Assembly: GCA_900696665.1 (NCBI GenBank)
Contig: CAADGY010000194.1
Coordinates: 1-50,667 of the forward strand
Source: an uncultured Acidobacteriota bacterium
GTDB lineage: Bacteria; Acidobacteriota; Terriglobia; Bryobacterales; Bryobacteraceae
Direction: 5' to 3'
DNA length: 50,667 nt
The stretch's first letter is position 1. The number at the start of each line of letters is the position of its first letter. Positions 1 through 8,010 of this stretch are shown here, in pieces. A model generated the notes under the pieces. The model had not been told where the DNA came from. It made no database searches and saw nothing but the letters and a program-made list of their open reading frames with translations. Both the position numbers and the translations under genes were made by a program.

Positions 1-460
1 AACACACCGGGTCGTTCAACCAGACGACATCGGGGTCGTAAATGGGGCTCAGGCGCAAACCGATAAGACCATCGTCTTTGATGAGCCGCCGCAGCCGCGA
101 CGGGTTCTCTTTATCGCCGGGCGAGTACAGCCGGTAGCCGACCAGCAGTCCGTAGCCGGAGAATTTGCCGGGATACGTCTTCACACAATGCACGGTGTAG
201 GAGTTGTCCCGCCCGTAGTAGCAGACATGCGAGATAACGACATGGTCGTGGCGGTAAAGCCGTATCTGATCGAGCAAAAATTCCGCCGAATAATCATGCC
301 GGGCAAGGTTCTTGGGGCAGGTTGCCAGTTCCGGCCGCATGGGGAATCGCGGATCGTTGATCACCCAGGCGTGTTCGGCGGCATTAACAACGGGAGCAGC
401 GGCAGGAGTGGCGGGAACGAGGCCCGCGGCTCCAGTCAGCAACAGGTGGCGGCGCGTCAT
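1..460 (-). CDS. Amidohydrolase-2 family metal-dependent hydrolase (3' part beyond window)
   Basis: Only the first 153 codons are inside the window; the gene runs off the left edge. It starts at an ATG (458-460, minus strand) and begins with a short Arg-Arg signal-like segment (MTRRHLLLTGAAG) followed by an Ala/Pro-rich stretch, so export, possibly by Tat, is likely. The rest resembles the N-terminal half of COG3618/amidohydrolase-2 proteins: an NDPRFPM segment near residue 35, a predicted helix, then a VVISHVCYYGRDN strand and a run matching the GVGLRL-type strand of the TIM barrel (GLIGLRLSP). These enzymes hydrolyse lactones, amides or decarboxylate small acids using a bound metal; the substrate cannot be told. 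It is divergent from the PEP-CTERM gene. The family call comes from recognised sequence style, not from seen catalytic residues. Confidence 0.7.
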   Translation of the reverse strand, partial: MTRRHLLLTGAAGLVPATPAAAPVVNAAEHAWVINDPRFPMRPELATCPKNLARHDYSAEFLLDQIRLYRHDHVVISHVCYYGRDNSYTVHCVKTYPGKFSGYGLLVGYRLYSPGDKENPSRLRRLIKDDGLIGLRLSPIYDPDVVWLNDPVC

Positions 461-480
461 CGGCGGATCTTATCACAATC

Positions 481-507
481 GGACCAGACTGGTCCGCCTG
501 GTACCAG
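481..507. promoter_or_regulatory. Two adjacent palindromes, candidate operator
   Basis: A perfect 15-bp palindrome GGACCAGACTGGTCC (481-495) is followed two bases later by the perfect 10-bp palindrome CTGGTACCAG (498-507). Together they present four CTGGT half-sites in alternating orientation. They sit 21 bp upstream of the truncated amidohydrolase start and about 50 bp upstream of the PEP-CTERM gene, in the divergent intergenic region, where a repressor could control both. No regulator gene is next to it. CTGGT/ACCAG half-sites resemble those of GntR- or LacI-type regulators, but this is inference. Confidence 0.5.
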
Positions 508-512
508 TCCTA

Positions 513-539
513 TTGGCAAAAATTCCGGGGAGGTATAGA
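513..539 (+). promoter_or_regulatory. Possible sigma70 promoter of the PEP-CTERM gene
   Basis: TTGGCA (513-518) and TATAGA (534-539) are separated by 15 bp, which is shorter than ideal. The -10 element would place transcription start near 546, giving a very short leader just upstream of the AGAGGTGA ribosome-binding site. The two palindromes at 481-507 lie immediately upstream of the -35 element. Confidence 0.3.
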
Positions 540-559
540 CTTTGCGCAGAGGTGAAATC

Positions 560-1126
560 GTGAAAATGATTGCTCGTTGTCTGGGAGCGGCGATCGTATT
601 TTGTAGTTTAGCCAGCGCGGATCCCATCGATTTCATTTACGATTTCGCCTTTAGAACCAGCGGTGAAATCTCTCATATCCAATTCCGGTTTACTCCTCCA
701 CTGCTGCTGCATATCTTCGGGCCTCCACCCGGACCGAAACTCGGGCTTTTTCCCGGCTCCATCACGCAAATAACCGCCGGTTCTTTCAGCGGCGGGGAAT
801 ATTTTTTCGATCGATTCCTCTTCAACAATCCGGTTACATCGAATGGCACGGTATTGCCAACCCTGGTGCTCAGCGATGCCGCGATTCCCAGGCAGCCGTG
901 GTTTAAAACACGCAATCCTGCCCGGGCGTTGAAGTTGTTTCCGGGAACCTACCAGGGCAAGATGACCGCTGTCAATTTCAACACCGGCAAGCGGGCGCCA
1001 CAGTGGAACTCAAGATTTACGATTACCGCTACGCCTGAACCGGCGGGTGTGGTTTTATTAGCCACCACCGGAATCGTAATCGGGCTGATCGCGCTGCGGC
1101 GGCGCAGCAAAAATCACCACACTTAG
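560..1126 (+). CDS. PEP-CTERM sorting-domain exported protein of unknown function
   Basis: An exported protein of 188 aa with a cleavable N-terminal signal peptide (MKMIARCLGAAIVFCSLASA) and a C-terminal PEP-CTERM tail: a TPEPAG motif, a hydrophobic helix (VVLLATTGIVIGLIAL) and a terminal RRRSK cluster. Such tails direct proteins to exosortase (EpsH-type) processing, usually with exopolysaccharide production; no exosortase gene is in this window. The middle is beta-rich with no recognised catalytic motif. The GTG at 560 is preferred to the TTG at 542 because AGAGGTGA lies 5 nt upstream and the signal peptide then has a normal length; ATG 566 is also possible. The stop overlaps the convergent carboxypeptidase gene by 4 bp. 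Confidence 0.8.
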   Translation: MKMIARCLGAAIVFCSLASADPIDFIYDFAFRTSGEISHIQFRFTPPLLLHIFGPPPGPKLGLFPGSITQITAGSFSGGEYFFDRFLFNNPVTSNGTVLPTLVLSDAAIPRQPWFKTRNPARALKLFPGTYQGKMTAVNFNTGKRAPQWNSRFTITATPEPAGVVLLATTGIVIGLIALRRRSKNHHT

Positions 1127-2364
1127 CCGGCGGAAGGTGTGCGCCACTTGGATCGGGGATTCGGCGTCCAGCGCCAGCGGCCGCCGGTTTCAACCAGAAA
1201 CTGCATCGCCTGTTGGTGGCAAATCAACTGTGCATCCACAAGATGTTCCGGCGTGTGGAGAAAGGGTTGTCCCTGCCTCTTCGCGGTTGAGAAGGTGTGC
1301 GAAGGGGACTCCACGAGCACTGCAAGAGCGCCGCAATGCATATTGATCGCCGAATCTAGATTGAACGACGAAAGACCCTCGCGGCTGGGGTTAGCTTCTT
1401 TGGCGGGATCATCGGTGGCTTGAAGGCCGGCCTTGGTCAGCGCGGTCATGATGCTGCGGTATACACCCTCGAAGGATGGCTGAAGAGCAGGCTCGATAAA
1501 GGAACGCAAAGGATGGACGAAGGTCGCGCCGGTATGCATGTTCATGGTCAGATCCGGGCGTTCGGAGGCCGCGAGGGTGAACAGAGCGCGTGTCTCCGGC
1601 TGTGGATTCCCGAAGAAATCGTCATGCTGAATGTTCACACCGGCGTCGTTGGGATAGCCGCCCGGAAACTGCGTTTTCGAGAAATCGAGTGGGATGTACT
1701 CCTTACACTGCGGCCATCCGATGAGAGAGCCGTCGGGGCGCCCCCCGGTATTGAAGTATTCAGCCACCGTGTAGTCGCTGCCTCGATGTGAGCCCATGCG
1801 CAGCGGAACGCGCGAGCGGCCATCCCCGTTCACAATCGGCAGGAGAACAATCCGGTCCAGGGCGGCTGCCGCGGCTGACAATTCCGGCCACCGCTTCCCA
1901 CGAAGATCGGCTCCGGTTTCGAGCACCGCCAGCAGGTTCACCATTCCGACGATGCCTTCAAATTCTCCGCCATGAATCGCCGCCATACCCCAATACACCT
2001 TCTTCTCGTAATCGGGCCCCACCCAGGCGCGAACGTCCCCGTAGCCGAGCGCGCCGGAAAAGGTGGAGGTCCCTGCTCCTGAACGAGGCTTTCCGTAAAA
2101 CACCGCGCGTATGGGGCGTCCTCCGGCGGTAGTGCCGATCGTACGAACCGTACCCTTGCGCACGTTGCTCGTGAGGAAGCGCTGGACGCCGTCAAAGGTA
2201 CTGACCCAAAACCCGGGGATGTGCTCCGCCTCTGTCAGGTAATCCGGACGGATGGCGAATCCCGTCAGCTTCTTTTGCAGCCTAGGCCCACCCCTTCCCT
2301 TCTGAGGCATGGCGGCAAAGGCTGCCGGTGCACCGGCAGCCATAAGTAGTTGCCTTCTGTTCAT
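1123..2364 (-). CDS. Exported M14-type zinc carboxypeptidase
   Basis: A 413-aa protein with a Tat-like start (MNRRQLLMAAGAPAAFAA). Zinc ligands typical of the M14 carboxypeptidase fold are visible: HGGEFEG (His131 and Glu134), a third His in NMHTG (His277) and the general-base glutamate in VLVESPSH (Glu352). The spacing matches M14 peptidases, which remove C-terminal residues or process amidated or murein-type peptides. An Ala/Gly-rich linker follows the signal peptide. A longer reading frame begins upstream (2403), but ATG 2364 gives a normal signal peptide; no strong Shine-Dalgarno is seen for either. The gene is convergent with the PEP-CTERM gene, and the next gene on this strand (HD-GYP) lies 77 bp upstream. 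Peptide specificity is unknown. Confidence 0.8.
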   Translation of the reverse strand: MNRRQLLMAAGAPAAFAAMPQKGRGGPRLQKKLTGFAIRPDYLTEAEHIPGFWVSTFDGVQRFLTSNVRKGTVRTIGTTAGGRPIRAVFYGKPRSGAGTSTFSGALGYGDVRAWVGPDYEKKVYWGMAAIHGGEFEGIVGMVNLLAVLETGADLRGKRWPELSAAAAALDRIVLLPIVNGDGRSRVPLRMGSHRGSDYTVAEYFNTGGRPDGSLIGWPQCKEYIPLDFSKTQFPGGYPNDAGVNIQHDDFFGNPQPETRALFTLAASERPDLTMNMHTGATFVHPLRSFIEPALQPSFEGVYRSIMTALTKAGLQATDDPAKEANPSREGLSSFNLDSAINMHCGALAVLVESPSHTFSTAKRQGQPFLHTPEHLVDAQLICHQQAMQFLVETGGRWRWTPNPRSKWRTPSAG

Positions 2365-2441
2365 GGAGGAAGTCCTGTGTCCAGTGTAGTGCGAAAGTCG
2401 CACGCGCCGCTCCGCCGGGCATATGTGGAGCAGTTTCGTGC

Positions 2442-3569
2442 TTACCGGGAAAGTTCCCGATGCAGGTTGTGCAGGGATTGCTGTACGATCCAGCCTTCAT
2501 CCCAGGCCACCGGCTCCGGTCCTATTGGGGCATTCTTCAGAACTTCGGAGAACACCTGCACGATGTCCGGATCGCGCCAGCCGGCCTGGCACTCTTCTTC
2601 GAGGATCGACATGGCGCGTGCCGAAGAGAAGGCGGGCTTGTAGGGCCGTGCGGTTGTGAGTGCATCGTAGATGTCGCTCACCTGGAGAATTCGAGCCAGC
2701 AGCGGTATTTCCGTGCCCCGCAAGCCGTCCGGATATCCCGAACCGTCGTACCTTTCGTGGTGATGCCGGATGATCGGCAACACGGGCGCCAGCGTCTTCA
2801 TCGCCTGACAGATCTGCTCGCCGCGAATCGTGTGCGTGCGCATGATCTCCCATTCCTCGACCGTCAGGGGGCCTTGCTTGTAGAGAATGGAATCGGGTAT
2901 CACGATTTTTCCAATGTCATGGAGATACCCGCCCCGATGCAACGCAATGATGGAGGTGCGGGGGAGTCCCATCGCTATGCCGGTAGCGGCGCTATATGCG
3001 GCCAGCCGCTGGCAATGTCCGGCGGTGCAAGGGTCACGGTGCTCGATAGCCTGGGCAAGCGCAAATAGAATGTTTTCGGCTTCTTCGAGCGAATCGACGG
3101 CCGCCTTATTTCGCAACATCGCCCTGATCCGCGCGCGGACGACATCGCCGTGGAGCGGTTGCGTCAGGAATTCGTCGGCGCCAGACGCCATCCCGTTGAT
3201 TTCGTTTTCAGCACCCTGCACGCTGGTCAGAATGACAATGGGAATAAACTGCGTCTTGCGATTGCTTTTGAGCCGGCGGCAGAGGTCGGGCCCGCTCATC
3301 TGAGGGAGCACGAAATCGACGATGATGAGATCGACTTTTTCGCGGTCGAGCACCGTGAAGGCATCCTCTGCCGACGTCGCCTCCAGAATCCGGTAGCGCG
3401 AGGACTTGAGAATACCGCGCAGAACGCGCCGGTTGATTTCCTGACTATCGACAATCAGAATACACGAATCCGCCGGCGGGTCGTACGAAAATTCTTCACA
3501 CAGAAACGTAGGCTGTGTTGAAAGATGCCCGTTAATAGCGCTAGGTTCGTGCGTTGTTATTGTTTGCAT
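2442..3569 (-). CDS. Response regulator with HD-GYP c-di-GMP phosphodiesterase domain
   Basis: A two-domain cytoplasmic regulator of 375 aa, RpfG-like. Residues about 35-155 form a receiver domain; the phospho-acceptor is Asp85 in IIVDFVLP, and the switch Thr and Lys positions appear as LTS and LTQP, so the conserved lysine of the usual KP motif is replaced by Gln. The acidic pocket reads VDSQ rather than the usual DD. Residues about 165-355 are an HD-GYP domain with the His-Asp pair in GYLHDIGK (217-218), RHHHERYDGSGYP and DIYDALTTARPYK. HD-GYP proteins degrade c-di-GMP to GMP or pGpG. The atypical receiver suggests control that may not depend on normal phosphorylation. ATG 3569 was chosen over an upstream TTG. 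No partner histidine kinase is adjacent. Confidence 0.9.
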   Translation of the reverse strand: MQTITTHEPSAINGHLSTQPTFLCEEFSYDPPADSCILIVDSQEINRRVLRGILKSSRYRILEATSAEDAFTVLDREKVDLIIVDFVLPQMSGPDLCRRLKSNRKTQFIPIVILTSVQGAENEINGMASGADEFLTQPLHGDVVRARIRAMLRNKAAVDSLEEAENILFALAQAIEHRDPCTAGHCQRLAAYSAATGIAMGLPRTSIIALHRGGYLHDIGKIVIPDSILYKQGPLTVEEWEIMRTHTIRGEQICQAMKTLAPVLPIIRHHHERYDGSGYPDGLRGTEIPLLARILQVSDIYDALTTARPYKPAFSSARAMSILEEECQAGWRDPDIVQVFSEVLKNAPIGPEPVAWDEGWIVQQSLHNLHRELSR

Positions 3570-3678
3570 ACTGCACGGATGAACTGACAAAAACTGCCGT
3601 CAGTGTTTCCTATCGGCAAAAAATGCGCATTTCTTTAATGCGAAAGAGCCAGAATTTCAGGCACGGTAGGCTTGCATG

Positions 3679-4362
3679 CTATTGCACACCGAGCTTGCTC
3701 AGAATATCGCCGACATAGCCGATGGTTTCAGGAAATGGTGGCAAGCCCCCGTACGTATCCACGTTGCCCGGGCCGGCGTTGTAAGCACCGAGAGCCAGAG
3801 TGAGGTCGTTGCCGTAGCGGTTCAGCAATTTCCGCAGAAAACGCGACCCGCCATCAATGTTTTGTTTGGGATCGAAGGGATTTTCGACCTTCATCGCCGA
3901 GGCGGTGGCCGGCATGAGTTGCATCAATCCGAGAGCACCCTTCGGAGACACAGCACACGGCAGATAGGACGATTCCTTGTGAATGATGGCGCGCAGAAGA
4001 TCGGGTGTAAGCCCTTCGCGTTCGGCGGCCTCCTGGATGGCATCGCCGATCTCATCCTGCGACACCGGCCGGCACTCGGGCATTCGCTGCATTTCCGTGG
4101 CGAACCCAGGAGGACGCGGCCAGGAGACGGTGAAAAACGTTGATGCGCTCTCACCCGGCGCGGGAGTCGCGGAGCGCGCCTGTGCCTGAATCGACGCGCG
4201 CTGCTTCGCCGCCGCCGGTTCCATGCTGCCGGAAACCGAGTCCTGCTGCCTGGCAATGGACGCCTCCATCGCCGTTCTCATCGCTTCGTATGGGTCCGGC
4301 GCCTGCCCCCACAACCTGGGCAACAAGAACGCCAGCGCGATCATCCACCTGGCAACACGCAC
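3679..4362 (-). CDS. Secreted lytic murein transglycosylase (SLT family)
   Basis: Cleaves peptidoglycan glycan strands to 1,6-anhydromuropeptides. The N-terminus is a signal peptide ending LPRLWGQA, followed by an Ala/Gln-rich linker (residues 20-100). The SLT domain spans about 105-215: catalytic Glu130 in IIHKESSY, then GALGLMQLMP (143-152) and AYNAGPGNV (193-201), all in standard order and spacing. Total 227 aa, typical of small SLT enzymes. The start is GTG 4362; ATG 4344 would shorten the signal peptide and is an alternative. It lies 109 bp upstream of the HD-GYP gene on the same strand and is divergent from the RraA-like gene. Confidence 0.9.
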   Translation of the reverse strand: MRVARWMIALAFLLPRLWGQAPDPYEAMRTAMEASIARQQDSVSGSMEPAAAKQRASIQAQARSATPAPGESASTFFTVSWPRPPGFATEMQRMPECRPVSQDEIGDAIQEAAEREGLTPDLLRAIIHKESSYLPCAVSPKGALGLMQLMPATASAMKVENPFDPKQNIDGGSRFLRKLLNRYGNDLTLALGAYNAGPGNVDTYGGLPPFPETIGYVGDILSKLGVQ

Positions 4363-4466
4363 ACCCTTATATCGGCTAAGCCCGGCATGAACTATAGCTT
4401 TTGTCTTAAGCTAATAACCGAGCCTCACGCGCAAGCAGACGGCATTAGATAGGGGGGAGCTTACAA

Positions 4467-5372
4467 ATGAAACGGATGGTTCCAGTTGCCGGCCTAGCGG
4501 CTCTTGCGGCCAGCGCCGCCGGATTGCTGTACGGCCAGTTGGGGATGTTCTCAAAAGAGCAGCGCATCGAGTTCACGCGCGAGTGGAAGGGGGAGCGCTT
4601 TCCCGACGGCCGTCCGAAAGTCTCCGACGAGGTCCTTAATCGCCTGAAAACCACCACAGCCGAAGAAGCATGGAGCGTGCTGCGGGCCGAGCGCTACTTC
4701 AACCAGTTCGAAGGTGGCTGGCAGGTGGTGAACCCCGGTGCTGAGCGCATGGTGGGCCGTGTCGTGACAGCGGTTTTCCTGCCGGCGCGCCCCGACGTGA
4801 ATGCCGTCATCGACGAGTACGGCAAGAAAGAAGGCCGCGTGGGAAGGGGACAGAATTCCTGGGTCATCGACACGCTCGTTCCCGGCGACGTGCTGGTGGT
4901 GGACCTTTTCGGAAAAATCAAGGACGGCACTTTTGCCGGCGATAACCTGGCCACCTCCATCTTCACCAAATCTAAGAACGGGCTGGTGGTGAATGGAGGC
5001 ATCCGCGATGTCTCCGGTATCTCAGAAATTCAGGGCTTCCGTGCTTATGTCCGCGGCATCGATCCATCCGCCATCGCCGGCGTCACGATGATGGGGATAA
5101 ATGTACCCATCCGCATTGGGGAGGCAACGGTGATGCCCGGCGACGTGGTGGTAAGCGATCCCGAAGGGCTGACGTTCATTCCGGCGCACCTGGCGGAAAA
5201 GGTCGCCGATTCCTCCGAGTTGACACAACTGCGCGATAAATGGGGACACCAGATGCTTCGCTCCGGCAAGTACACGCCGGGCGAGATCGACGGGCGCTGG
5301 TCGAAGGAAATGGTGGCCGAGTTCAATCGCTGGGCGGAGCAGCAGGGCTCCAAGCTCCGCGTGCGGGAATGA
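4467..5372 (+). CDS. Exported RraA-like / aldolase-fold family protein
   Basis: A 301-aa protein of the RraA-like (4-hydroxy-4-methyl-2-oxoglutarate aldolase / 'dimethylmenaquinone methyltransferase') family. The conserved core is visible: a PGDVLVVD strand, GDNLATS (158-164) and GLVVNGGIRDVSGI (172-185), where Arg180-Asp181 correspond to the substrate- and metal-binding pair. The last part (PGDVVVSDPEGLTFIPAHLAEKV) also matches the family. Unusual features are a clear N-terminal signal peptide (KRMVPVAGLAALAASAAGLL) and a roughly 60-residue N-terminal extension, so the protein is periplasmic or secreted, unlike cytoplasmic RraA. The start has a good ribosome-binding site (GGGGGAG, 8 nt upstream of ATG). 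Substrate unknown; a retro-aldol or oxaloacetate-decarboxylase activity is possible by family. Confidence 0.8.
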   Translation: MKRMVPVAGLAALAASAAGLLYGQLGMFSKEQRIEFTREWKGERFPDGRPKVSDEVLNRLKTTTAEEAWSVLRAERYFNQFEGGWQVVNPGAERMVGRVVTAVFLPARPDVNAVIDEYGKKEGRVGRGQNSWVIDTLVPGDVLVVDLFGKIKDGTFAGDNLATSIFTKSKNGLVVNGGIRDVSGISEIQGFRAYVRGIDPSAIAGVTMMGINVPIRIGEATVMPGDVVVSDPEGLTFIPAHLAEKVADSSELTQLRDKWGHQMLRSGKYTPGEIDGRWSKEMVAEFNRWAEQQGSKLRVRE

Positions 5373-5380
5373 GGTGCGCG

Positions 5381-5395
5381 GAAGCCTCCGGCTTC
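5381..5395. terminator. Hairpin between convergent genes
   Basis: GAAGCC-TCC-GGCTTC forms a 6-bp stem with a 3-base loop in the 21-bp gap between the RraA-like and tsaB stop codons. On the plus strand it is followed by AGCGTTTGTCTTT, only moderately T-rich. It could act as a weak bidirectional terminator. Confidence 0.35.
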
Positions 5396-6071
5396 AGCGT
5401 TTGTCTTTCCAGAACAGTTCGGCGTCCGGCCGCCGCACGTAGTTGGCATCAAGCGCCGCCGTGCCGGTGACTTCGCCCCGTTCGAGCTTCCAGCCGGCAA
5501 TACGCGCGACGGCCGCGGCCAGCGCCCGGGGTGCTTGCCGCCAGGGGTGTTGTTCAAAGCGTGTTCCTGCCAGCGCCGGGCGGAAGAGAGCGGGGTCGTG
5601 TGCGGCAAATTCGAACTCTTCCCGCGGAAGAATCGTGAGCCAGTCGCGAAATTTCAGGACACGCTCCTCCACCACGGCTGCCAGCGATGCATCGTAGACA
5701 GCCCCGTAGATCTCGCCCCGGCGTGCGTCGAGCAGCGTGGCGCGCAGCGGCGCCTCGGAGAATAGCGCCATTGCCTGCAGGTTTGATACGGCCGCCGCCG
5801 GCTTGCTCAACGCCTCGCCCAGGCCCTTCACCGCCGAAAGACCGATACGCACCCCGGTAAAGGACCCGGGACCGGCGGCGGCCGCAAAGCAGTCGATGGA
5901 ATCCGCTGCCCAACTGTGCCGTCGAAGTGTACGTGCGATCGCGTCAAAGAGAAGATGCCCGAATCCGCCGGGCGAGTGGAGAAGGGTTTCTTCGATCGTT
6001 TCACCACCCTCGGCCAGCGCGACGCTGCCGAACTCCGAGGTGGTATCGAGCGCCAAAATCCGGGCGCTCAC
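5394..6071 (-). CDS. tsaB: TsaB, tRNA t6A37 biosynthesis partner of TsaD
   Basis: TsaB (YeaZ) is an ASKHA-fold protein that dimerises with TsaD in the complex that transfers threonylcarbamoyl to A37 of ANN-decoding tRNAs. The N-terminus ILALDTTSEFGSVAL, the GPGSFTGVRIG motif (about residues 67-77) and LDARRGEIYGAVY (about 116-128) are diagnostic; length 225 aa is normal. The start is GTG 6071, overlapping the stop of the upstream glycosidase-like gene in a GTGA tetranucleotide, so the two are likely translationally coupled. It is the last gene of the minus-strand housekeeping run. TsaD, TsaC and TsaE are not in the window. Confidence 0.95.
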   Translation of the reverse strand: MSARILALDTTSEFGSVALAEGGETIEETLLHSPGGFGHLLFDAIARTLRRHSWAADSIDCFAAAAGPGSFTGVRIGLSAVKGLGEALSKPAAAVSNLQAMALFSEAPLRATLLDARRGEIYGAVYDASLAAVVEERVLKFRDWLTILPREEFEFAAHDPALFRPALAGTRFEQHPWRQAPRALAAAVARIAGWKLERGEVTGTAALDANYVRRPDAELFWKDKR

Positions 6072-7921
6072 GGCGTCAGCCTGTAGACCCGGTCCACCGC
6101 ATAAACCTTTCCGTTAGCATTCATCCCGTGTACACGGAGGTTCAACACGCCGGGAACCTGTTCGGTAAAGGCTTTCCACTTTCTCAACGTTCCGTCCCCG
6201 CCCGTGCCCAATACACGCGTGCCCTGGCGGCCGGTGGAAACCTCACCCGTCCAGAGATACATCATGGAACGGGTGGCCCGTGTCTCCCGCGTCAGCTTGA
6301 TCGAGTACGGCTGCGGTTTCGAAAACGAAATCCCGTCCGAAGATGGTTGTACAATCTCAAACGGCACGCGCGTGGGATTCCGCTCGATCTCCTGCATCAA
6401 CGTGCGGCGCGACTCGAACTTATAGGAGCGCAGCATTCCTTGCTTCCGGCCTTCCCTCGAAATGTGCAACACCCAGTCGTGACTGGTGTCCGGCGGTTCT
6501 CCGACGAACCGTTCACCTTTATAATCCTTCCGCGGCACGTACTCGCCAGTGAGCGGATTGAACCATCGGACATCGTAGTTGTGCCGGGCCACCAGAACCT
6601 CCACCGGGCCCGAGGGCTTCTCCACATAAACGATATACTCTACGCCGTCCAGCGCGACCGCACGGCCGCCATCGACATCGAAATAGGGCTGCAACTCCCA
6701 GTGCCGGGTACCGGCGAAGAAGTCGTACCAGGCGGTCATCTGCATTGCGCCCGGCGAATCCAGAAACTTCGCATCCAGCGGGAACGCCTTTCCACCATAC
6801 GTTCCTGTGTTGCCGAACATGGGGTATTGACCGTTCATGGTGGAATTCCACAGACGGGCGCGGAACGTGTTCGTATCCACATGATGCGGGTGCGACTTGC
6901 CGGCGCCGCTGTCCTCATAGGCAAACTCCGCATTCACCTGCGGCACACCGAAGATCTGGTGTTCGATCGCGCCGAGCTGATTATCCGAGGACTGGTAGAC
7001 AATATGGGTCATCCAGCCATCCGGCAGCAGCGGCGAGGACGTCACTACGGCGTGCGTCGAGCGGGGGTGCCCGTAGGGATCCAGTTTCTTCAGCAGTTCG
7101 CCGAGTTCGCGCAGCAGGTCCCGCCCGTCCTCATACTCTTCGAACTCCTGCACGCCCTGCCAGGTGATATTCAGGGGGGAATAGCGCGCCACCAGGTAGC
7201 GGAGGTATCGCTCGCGCTGCTCCCGCGAGGCGAAAAGATTCGCCAGCTCATTCTCATCGCCGCCGAGGATCAGGTCGAAGACGATTCCGCTCCTATTCAT
7301 CAGCAGGACGCGCTCATCCACTTCGCGGAAGTAGGCCGGGTCCGGTTTGTCCGGCGAAGGGTAGGCGCGCGCGGGATCACCCAGCACCAGCCCGCGCAGA
7401 TGATTGAACTTCTGTGCGGCGCGCTTCGACACGAAATACTCGAAGAGCTTGCGGTCCATCGTCGCAAACCGGTAATTCGTATCTCCCATCCACAAGTGAG
7501 GCTGATTGGTTTCCGTCGTCGCCCAGTGGTGGACGTTGGCAGGGCGGATGAATCCAGGCGAGCCGGAATCCGCGGCGGCAAACTTCCCCATAACGCCTTC
7601 GAACCGCACGATGTTGCTTGAAACACGATAATCCCACGCTCCGGCATCGATGGGCGTGAAGCGCACGACCATCCGCCGCTCCCCATCCCAGAACGCGGGC
7701 ATGCGGAACGTCCGGAACTTCGGCGATCGGAACTCCACCTGAAGCTCCACCGTCAGATAAGGGTTGGGGTGAGCGGCGGCTTCCTGCTCGTTCAACTGAA
7801 ATTCGATCTCGCAGGGCGAGTACGTGGGCGTGGAATCACATGCCGGCAAGGCCACACCGCGGACCGGCGTGCAAAAGACCGCCAGCAGGAAACCAAGGGT
7901 CGAGGGGGAGATCGCCCGCAT
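6068..7921 (-). CDS. Exported glycosidase-like protein (DUF5060 + DUF4038/apiosidase-like)
   Basis: A 617-aa exported protein. After a signal peptide (FLLAVFCTPVRGVA) comes an Ig-like DUF5060 module (about 35-115; FWDGERRMVVRFTPIDAGAWDYRV). A DUF4038/apiosidase-like TIM barrel follows (about 130-400; HLWMGDTNYRFATMDR, FNHLRGLVLGDP, NITWQGVQEFEEYEDG), then a beta-rich C-terminal region like the putative collagen-binding module in this family. Related enzymes cleave plant glycans or remove apiose; the catalytic pair is not assigned here. The position is odd: it lies between rho and tsaB and overlaps tsaB by 4 nt. This may be fortuitous operon membership. Confidence 0.75.
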   Translation of the reverse strand: MRAISPSTLGFLLAVFCTPVRGVALPACDSTPTYSPCEIEFQLNEQEAAAHPNPYLTVELQVEFRSPKFRTFRMPAFWDGERRMVVRFTPIDAGAWDYRVSSNIVRFEGVMGKFAAADSGSPGFIRPANVHHWATTETNQPHLWMGDTNYRFATMDRKLFEYFVSKRAAQKFNHLRGLVLGDPARAYPSPDKPDPAYFREVDERVLLMNRSGIVFDLILGGDENELANLFASREQRERYLRYLVARYSPLNITWQGVQEFEEYEDGRDLLRELGELLKKLDPYGHPRSTHAVVTSSPLLPDGWMTHIVYQSSDNQLGAIEHQIFGVPQVNAEFAYEDSGAGKSHPHHVDTNTFRARLWNSTMNGQYPMFGNTGTYGGKAFPLDAKFLDSPGAMQMTAWYDFFAGTRHWELQPYFDVDGGRAVALDGVEYIVYVEKPSGPVEVLVARHNYDVRWFNPLTGEYVPRKDYKGERFVGEPPDTSHDWVLHISREGRKQGMLRSYKFESRRTLMQEIERNPTRVPFEIVQPSSDGISFSKPQPYSIKLTRETRATRSMMYLWTGEVSTGRQGTRVLGTGGDGTLRKWKAFTEQVPGVLNLRVHGMNANGKVYAVDRVYRLTP

Positions 7922-8010
7922 AACAGATCAGTTTAGCGGCAGAGCAGCCGTCCGCAAACGCGTTCCGGCGCCCGGGTTCCGCCGTCTGCATCGATTGGTA
8001 TCCCGTGCGC

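Noticed and set aside
5927..7621. A 564-codon plus-strand ORF opposite the DUF4038 gene
   Set aside because: Antisense to a recognised exported protein and overlapping tsaB; no ribosome-binding site or family motif.
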